Below are positions 6,536-10,727 of a stretch of 10,727 bases of DNA, piece by piece. The notes under the pieces are model-generated. The model was not told the origin of the DNA. It saw only the letters and a program-made list of their open reading frames with translations, and made no database searches. Made by a program: the position numbers and the translations under genes. Source of the DNA: Acidimicrobiia bacterium (lineage in GTDB: Bacteria; Actinomycetota; Acidimicrobiia; Acidimicrobiales; Ilumatobacteraceae); the NCBI GenBank assembly GCA_013815505.1, contig JACDGA010000034.1, forward strand, positions 1-10,727, written 5' to 3'. Every line of letters starts with the position of its first letter. The first letter of the stretch is position 1.

Positions 6536-7801
6536 ATGCCCGGTGCCGACGACTGTCTCGTCGACCGCGGCGACCGCTGGATCCTCGCAGGCGTGGCGAT
6601 GGGGATCGTCGTGCGGGTGGCGATGCTGATCGCCCGCCTCGGCGACGCCGTGCCGTTCTCGGACACGCTGTGGTACACCGCGCAGGCGAAGGCGCTGCGC
6701 AAGGGCCTCGGGTTCGACGATCTCTTCACGGGCGACCCGACTGCCGAGCATGGTCCGCTGACGCCGATCCTGCTGTCGCCCGCCACGACCGCTGACGGTC
6801 AGCGGGCCCTGATGGCCCTGTACGGCGTCGTCGGCCTCCTCGTCCTCGTCGTGGTCGCTCGTCGCCTGCTGTCGCCCCTCGCCGCGCGCGTGGCTGTCTT
6901 CGTTGCAGCGCTGTATCCCAACATCTGGATGCACGAGAGCGTCCACATGTCCGAAGCGCTCGCGATCGGGCTCGTCAGCACGACGATCCTGTGCATGCTC
7001 GCCGTTCGCGAGCACGGTCGATGGTGGGCGGCGGCCGCGCTCGGCATCGCCATCGGTCTCGCCGCGCTCGCCCGCAGCGAGCTTGCAATGCTTGCCCCCC
7101 TTTGCGCGCTCGTCGTGTGGCGCCACTCGCCGGGACGCCGGCTGATGAACGCCGGTGTCGTGCTCGTCGCCGCGCTCGTGGTGGTCGCACCGTGGGTGGC
7201 GCTCAACCTGTCGCGATTCGACGAGCCGACGTTCCTCACGACGAACGACGGCACGACCTGGATCGGCGCCAACTGCGACGACACCTACTCGGGAGGCAAC
7301 ACCGGTTCGTGGACCGTGTTCTGCGCCATCGATGTCGAGGGGCTCGACGACGACGCCGACGCCTCGGTGCGCTCGGCCCGTCAGCGCGAGCTGGCGTTCG
7401 AGTACATCGGTGACCACGCCGGGCGAGTCCCCGTGGTCGTGGTCGCCCGGCTGGCGAGGACGCTCGACCTGTACGGCGTGTCGAACATGATCTCGGGCGA
7501 TGTCGGTGAGGACAAGTTCGAGTGGGTGGCGTGGCTCGGCGTCGTGTCGTTCTGGATGCTCGCGCCGCTGACCGTCGTCGGTATGCGTGCGATGGGGCGC
7601 CGCGACCGTGCCCTCTTGCTGCCCGTGATGGTCACCGTGCTGGTCACCACCGTCGTGTTCTACGGGGCGCACAGGATCCGTGCGCCGCTCGAACCCGCCG
7701 TGGTGTTGGCGAGCGCCGTGGGGGTCAGCTCGCTCGTCGACCGATGGCGTTCGAGGCCCCGAGGGCGCGGCGCACCCGCCGTCCCGGCTCGGAGTACCTG
7801 A
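6536..7801 (+). CDS. PMT/ArnT-like GT-C glycosyltransferase (421 aa)
   Basis: This polytopic membrane protein resembles the glycosyltransferase 39 / PMT_2 family, which uses polyprenyl-phosphate sugars on the outer face of the membrane. A first span (about 15-33) is followed by the acidic loop VPFSDTLWYTAQAKALRKG, where D43 is the likely catalytic residue. More spans follow. A soluble outward loop near residues 220-250 contains GANCDDTYSGG and WTVFCAI, whose two Cys could form a disulfide. The C-terminal HRIRAPLEPAVVLASA motif resembles the R-[LA]-P-[LV]-x-P signature of this group. The ATG at 6536 is chosen for its fit to the TACCGT box; GTG at 6518 would add six residues. It is the only plus-strand gene in the window and its last 77 bp overlap the end of the GT2 gene in antisense. 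Sugar and acceptor are unknown. Confidence 0.8.
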   Translation: MPGADDCLVDRGDRWILAGVAMGIVVRVAMLIARLGDAVPFSDTLWYTAQAKALRKGLGFDDLFTGDPTAEHGPLTPILLSPATTADGQRALMALYGVVGLLVLVVVARRLLSPLAARVAVFVAALYPNIWMHESVHMSEALAIGLVSTTILCMLAVREHGRWWAAAALGIAIGLAALARSELAMLAPLCALVVWRHSPGRRLMNAGVVLVAALVVVAPWVALNLSRFDEPTFLTTNDGTTWIGANCDDTYSGGNTGSWTVFCAIDVEGLDDDADASVRSARQRELAFEYIGDHAGRVPVVVVARLARTLDLYGVSNMISGDVGEDKFEWVAWLGVVSFWMLAPLTVVGMRAMGRRDRALLLPVMVTVLVTTVVFYGAHRIRAPLEPAVVLASAVGVSSLVDRWRSRPRGRGAPAVPARST

Positions 7802-8480
7802 CGATGCACACCATCGCCCGCACGCCGTCACGCCAACCGATCTTCTTGCCCTCTTCATAGGTTCGGCCCGAATAGGAGATGCCCACCTCGTAGACCCGCA
7901 CCTGCATCGCGGCGATCTTGGCCGTGATCTCGGGCTCGAAGCCGAACCGGTCCTCTTCGATGTCGACAGCCTGGATGACCTCGCGACGGAACGCCTTGTA
8001 GCACGTCTCCATGTCCGTGAGGTTGAGATCGGTGAACATGTTGGAGGCGAGCGTCAGCATCCGGTTGCCCACGGAGTGCCAGAAGTAGAGCACCCGGTGA
8101 GGGCGTCCCGACAGGAAGCGTGAGCCGTACACCACATCGGCGTCGCCGTCCTCGAGTGGTTCGAGCACGAGCTCGTACTCGTCAGGGTCGTACTCGAGAT
8201 CGGCGTCCTGCACGATGACGTACTCGCTCGACGCCTTCGAGAAGCCCGTGCGGAGGGCGGCGCCCTTGCCACGATTCTGCTCGTGGAACACGACCTCGAC
8301 GACCGGGTCGTCGACACGGGCGAGGAGCTCACGCGTCCCGTCGGTCGACCCGTCGTCGACGACGATCACCTGCGCCACCCAGGGACTGGCGAGGACCCGG
8401 TCGAGCAGCAACTCGACGGTGCCGTGCTCGTTGTAGCAGGGGACGACGACGGTCAGGCAGCGGCGTGGCGTGTGGGTCAC
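7725..8480 (-). CDS. Family 2 glycosyltransferase, polyprenyl-phosphate-sugar synthase-like (251 aa)
   Basis: This is a cytoplasmic GT-A enzyme of the DPM1/DPMS-like type, which moves a sugar from a nucleotide donor to polyprenyl phosphate. The nucleotide-binding core is VVPCYNE (12-18), VVDDGSTDGT (40-49), NRGKGAALRTGF (69-80) and the metal-binding QDADLEYDP (91-99). YGSRF (118-122) and LTDMETCYKAFRREV (from 154) follow, then YEEGKKIGWRDGV near the C terminus. There are no C-terminal membrane spans, so it is the short form. The start is the GTG at 8480, which overlaps the ABC ATPase stop as GTGA. The conserved part ends near VRYS; the last 23 residues or so, basic and variable, lie in the antisense overlap with the convergent gene. 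Its product would be a suitable donor for the PMT-like and PIG-V-like enzymes next door (inference). Confidence 0.88.
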   Translation of the reverse strand: MTHTPRRCLTVVVPCYNEHGTVELLLDRVLASPWVAQVIVVDDGSTDGTRELLARVDDPVVEVVFHEQNRGKGAALRTGFSKASSEYVIVQDADLEYDPDEYELVLEPLEDGDADVVYGSRFLSGRPHRVLYFWHSVGNRMLTLASNMFTDLNLTDMETCYKAFRREVIQAVDIEEDRFGFEPEITAKIAAMQVRVYEVGISYSGRTYEEGKKIGWRDGVRAMVCIVRYSEPGRRVRRALGASNAIGRRAS

Positions 8481-9601
8481 CCGCCAGAGTCTGGCACCGG
8501 AGTCGTCGCGTTCCCTCCGACCGTGATGGGTTCGTCCCTCGCGTCGTGCGCCCTACCATCGGTGGTGACCTGCCTGGCGAGGACCGTCTCGTCCCAGCTG
8601 ACGACCCCCTCGACGGGGAAGTGACAGGCGACGAAGTGTCCCTCGCCCATCTCGCGCAGCTTGGGCTCCTCGGCACTGCACCGGTCCTGTGCGTTGGGGC
8701 ACCGCGGGTGGAAGCGGCATCCGCTCGGGGGCAGCACGGGCGACGGTGGCTCGCCGACGACTTCGTGGGGCAGCGCCTCCGCCTCGGGGTCGGGTACGGG
8801 GATCGATGCGAGGAGCAGGTTCGTGTAGGGGTGCAACGGCTGGCGGTACAGCTCGTCGGACGGGCCGACTTCGCACAGCTTGCCGAGGTACATCACGGCG
8901 ACACGGTCGCTGATGTTCTTCACGACCGCAAGGTCGTGGGCGATGAACACCAGCGTGAGCCCGTAGCGCTCCTTCAGATCTTCGAGCAGGTTGATCACCT
9001 GCGCCTGGACGCTGACGTCGAGCGCCGACACCGGCTCGTCGCAGATGATGAGGGCCGGGTCGAGCACGAGTGCTCTCGCGATCGAGATGCGCTGGCACTG
9101 CCCACCGGAGAACTCGTGCGCCTGGCTCGTCTTCGCCCGCTCGGGGTCGATGCCGACGTCTTCGAGCACCTTGTCGACGAGCGTCTCGCGCTCGGCCTTC
9201 GTGCCCTTCTTCCAGATGTGCAGCGGCTCGAGCACGATGTCGCGCACCTTGCGACGCGGGTTCAGCGACGAGATGGGGTCCTGGAAGATCATCTGCATGT
9301 GCGTGCGCGCTTCGCGCATCTCCGACCGGCTGAGCGACGTCAGCTCGCGCCCTTCGAACGTGACGGCACCGGATGTCGGTTCGGGGAGCTGCATGACCGC
9401 ACGTCCCGTCGTGCTCTTGCCGCACCCAGACTCGCCGACGAGGCCAAGCGTCTCGCCGCGTGCGATGTCGAAGCTGATGCCCGAGACGGCGTGAACCTTG
9501 AGGCCGGTACGACCGACGGGGAACTCGACGACGAGGTCGTCGACGCGCAGCAGGATGTCGGCGTCGGTTCCTCGCAGGTGAGCGTCACCCGTGCCAGCCA
9601 T
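8477..9601 (-). CDS. Oligopeptide/dipeptide ABC transporter ATPase, DppF/OppF type (374 aa)
   Basis: This is an ATP-binding subunit that powers peptide (or related solute) import with a partner ATPase and two permeases. Motifs: Walker A GESGCGKST (56-64), Q-loop Q107 in FQDPISSLNPRR, signature FSGGQ (164-168), Walker B LIICDEP (184-190), D-loop SALD, and switch H222. A C-terminal oligo_HPY domain carries GCRFHPRCPNAQDRC and a later HFVACHF. These four Cys match the conserved set reported to hold an iron-sulfur cluster in OppD/DppF-type ATPases. The residue after the signature is Cys169 where Arg or Lys is usual (GGQCQR). Retention of the AVSGISF and KVHAV context and the position behind DppD support the F subunit. 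The ATG at 9601 shares one base with the upstream TGA; the stop overlaps the GT2 start. Confidence 0.93.
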   Translation of the reverse strand: MAGTGDAHLRGTDADILLRVDDLVVEFPVGRTGLKVHAVSGISFDIARGETLGLVGESGCGKSTTGRAVMQLPEPTSGAVTFEGRELTSLSRSEMREARTHMQMIFQDPISSLNPRRKVRDIVLEPLHIWKKGTKAERETLVDKVLEDVGIDPERAKTSQAHEFSGGQCQRISIARALVLDPALIICDEPVSALDVSVQAQVINLLEDLKERYGLTLVFIAHDLAVVKNISDRVAVMYLGKLCEVGPSDELYRQPLHPYTNLLLASIPVPDPEAEALPHEVVGEPPSPVLPPSGCRFHPRCPNAQDRCSAEEPKLREMGEGHFVACHFPVEGVVSWDETVLARQVTTDGRAHDARDEPITVGGNATTPVPDSGG

Positions 9602-10701
9602 CAGGACGCATCCTTTGGCGCAAGTGCGACGTTGCCCGCCGCAGCCAGTTCCTCGTCACGGGCGCGGTGCTCGGGTGAGCCGACCGGGAACCAGCAGGCG
9701 AACGTGTGCTGGGGGTCGTCGGCGGTGATCAACGGTGGTTCCTCCTGCGTGCACCGGTCGCGTGCGTAGGCGCAGCGTGGTGCGAAGCGACAACCCTGCG
9801 GCGGGTTGACGAGGTCGGGCGGGCGGCCGGGAATGGTCGCCAGGCGGGTGTGCGACGGCAGGTCGAGCTTCGGGATGCTGCGCAGCAACGCTTTCGTGTA
9901 CGGCATCTTCATGTCGGCGAACAGCGTCTTCGTCGGCGCCTTCTCGACGAGCCGACCTGCGTACATCACGGCGATCTCGTCGGTGTAGTTGGCGACGACG
10001 CCGAGGTCGTGGGTGACGAGGATCACCGCCATGTTGCGGTCCCGGCGCTGCTCGTCGATGAGGTCGAGGATCTGTGCCTGCACCGTGACGTCGAGCGCCG
10101 TCGTCGGCTCGTCGGCGAACAACATGTTGGGGCCACAGGCGAGGGCGATGGCGATCATCACGCGCTGACGCATCCCGCCCGACAGCTCGTGGGGATACTG
10201 GCGCAGCCGCCGTGCCGGTTCGGGGATGCGGACGTCGCGCAGCAGCCGCTCCGCGGTCGCGAGGGCGTCCGACTTGCCCATGCCCATGTGGAAGCGCAGC
10301 GGTTCGGTGATCTGCTTGCCGATGCGCATCAGTGGGTTGAGCGACGACATCGGATCCTGGAACACCATTGCCATCTCGGTGCCCCACAGCGGGCGCATCT
10401 CGCGCGCCGAGCGACCGAGCAGGTCGAGATCGCCGAAACGCACGCTGCCGGCGGTGTGCACGTTCTGACGTGGGAGCAGGCCCATGATCGTGCGTGCCAG
10501 CACGGTCTTGCCCGAGCCGGACTCGCCGACGACGCCGAGCGCCTTGCCGCGCTCGAGCGTGAACGTCACGCCATCGACGGCGCGCACCATGCCCCGACCC
10601 GTCTTGAAGTGGGTCTGCAGGTCCTTGACCTCGAGCAACGGACCGTCGCTGTCGGTGCGGCTCGTGTCGCGACGGCGGATGGCGGTGCGGGACTGCGTCA
10701 C
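9601..10701 (-). CDS. Oligopeptide/dipeptide ABC transporter ATPase, DppD/OppD type (366 aa)
   Basis: This is the partner ATPase of the peptide importer. After a polar 20-residue tail come Walker A GESGSGKT (59-66), Q-loop Q115 in MVFQDPMSSLNPLMRIG, signature LSGGM (173-177) followed by RQR, Walker B MLFADEP (193-199), D-loop TALD and switch H231. The oligo_HPY extension has GCRFAPRCAYARDRC and HTFACWF, with all four cluster-type Cys present. LSGGM rather than LSGGQ is the usual form in D subunits. The start is the GTG at 10701, overlapping the preceding gene's TGA as GTGA. Order permease-D-F is the usual one for dpp/opp operons. Transported solute is not deducible, since the binding protein lies outside the window; dipeptide, oligopeptide, nickel and glycan-derived substrates are all known for the family. 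Confidence 0.93.
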   Translation of the reverse strand: MTQSRTAIRRRDTSRTDSDGPLLEVKDLQTHFKTGRGMVRAVDGVTFTLERGKALGVVGESGSGKTVLARTIMGLLPRQNVHTAGSVRFGDLDLLGRSAREMRPLWGTEMAMVFQDPMSSLNPLMRIGKQITEPLRFHMGMGKSDALATAERLLRDVRIPEPARRLRQYPHELSGGMRQRVMIAIALACGPNMLFADEPTTALDVTVQAQILDLIDEQRRDRNMAVILVTHDLGVVANYTDEIAVMYAGRLVEKAPTKTLFADMKMPYTKALLRSIPKLDLPSHTRLATIPGRPPDLVNPPQGCRFAPRCAYARDRCTQEEPPLITADDPQHTFACWFPVGSPEHRARDEELAAAGNVALAPKDAS

Positions 10702-10727
10702 AGCGCCGCCTCGCGGATGTCGAAGCG
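10698..10727 (-). CDS. Partial CDS: last nine codons, probably DppC-type ABC permease
   Basis: The minus-strand frame reading RFDIREAAL then TGA (10700-10698) enters from the right edge and overlaps the DppD-like GTG start by four bases. The identification as the DppC/OppC permease rests on position: this gene normally precedes the D ATPase. A charged tail of this sort is common at permease C termini, but nine residues cannot prove it. Confidence 0.45.
   Translation of the reverse strand, partial: RFDIREAAL

Noticed and set aside
6425..7858. Upstream extension of the PIG-V-like frame to 7858
   Set aside because: The extra 478 residues are hydrophilic, motif-free and antisense to the PMT-like gene; the membrane protein proper begins at the ATG at 6424.
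8465..9769. Long plus-strand open frame (434 codons) opposite the DppF-like gene
   Set aside because: It is the mirror frame of a gene with complete Walker, signature and oligo_HPY motifs; composition is that of a shadow frame.
10290..10306. Third copy of the intergenic repeat (GGAAGCGCAGCGG at about 10292)
   Set aside because: Only about 13 bases match and they lie inside the DppD coding sequence (FHMG region), with no flanking similarity.
1..10727. CRISPR arrays, tRNA/rRNA genes, insertion sequences, toxin-antitoxin or phage genes
   Set aside because: No regularly spaced repeats, tRNA-like folds, transposase motifs or phage-type proteins were seen on either strand.

Overview
The window is high-GC, gene-dense DNA with many GTG starts, 1-4 nt stop/start overlaps and TANNNT-type -10 boxes placed next to start codons. 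Together with a DUF3367/AftD-type arabinosyltransferase and PIG-V-like and PMT-like membrane glycosyltransferases, this points to an actinobacterium. An Acidimicrobiia-like lineage is my best guess, but it is an inference and no 16S or marker gene is present.

Layout. All genes but one lie on the minus strand. From right to left: the last nine codons of an upstream gene, probably an ABC permease (10698-10727); two oligopeptide/dipeptide ABC transporter ATPases, DppD-like (9601-10701) and DppF-like (8477-9601); and a dolichyl-phosphate-mannose-synthase-like GT2 enzyme (7725-8480). These are chained by GTGA or TGATG overlaps. The GT2 gene runs tail to tail into the only plus-strand gene, a PMT/ArnT-like GT-C glycosyltransferase (about 6536-7801), with a 77 bp antisense overlap. 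A short divergent promoter region (6425-6535) separates that gene from a PIG-V-like mannosyltransferase (5183-6424).

Downstream of the PIG-V gene is a four-gene, translationally coupled cassette: a small single-span membrane protein of unknown family (4735-5070), a GMC flavoprotein oxidoreductase (3254-4738) and two extended SDR epimerase/dehydratases (2226-3257 and 1180-2229). All three internal junctions are 4-nt GTGA overlaps. After it comes the 5' part of an AftD/DUF3367 arabinofuranosyltransferase gene, which runs off the left edge (1-1079).

The most unusual structure is a 60 bp sequence present twice in direct orientation (1108-1167 and 5109-5168, 56/60 identical, ungapped). The copies fill the intergenic gaps on each side of the four-gene cassette. 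Each lies 12-14 nt beyond the stop codon of the preceding gene. Each is built from two related half-repeats.

Working picture: a cell-envelope glycan locus with lipid-linked sugar transferases (GT2 making a polyprenyl-phosphate sugar donor; PIG-V-like, PMT-like and AftD-like enzymes using such donors). It is joined to a redox module (membrane protein, flavoprotein, two SDRs) that could oxidise, reduce or epimerise a sugar or lipid intermediate. The redox module's substrate cannot be read from the sequence.
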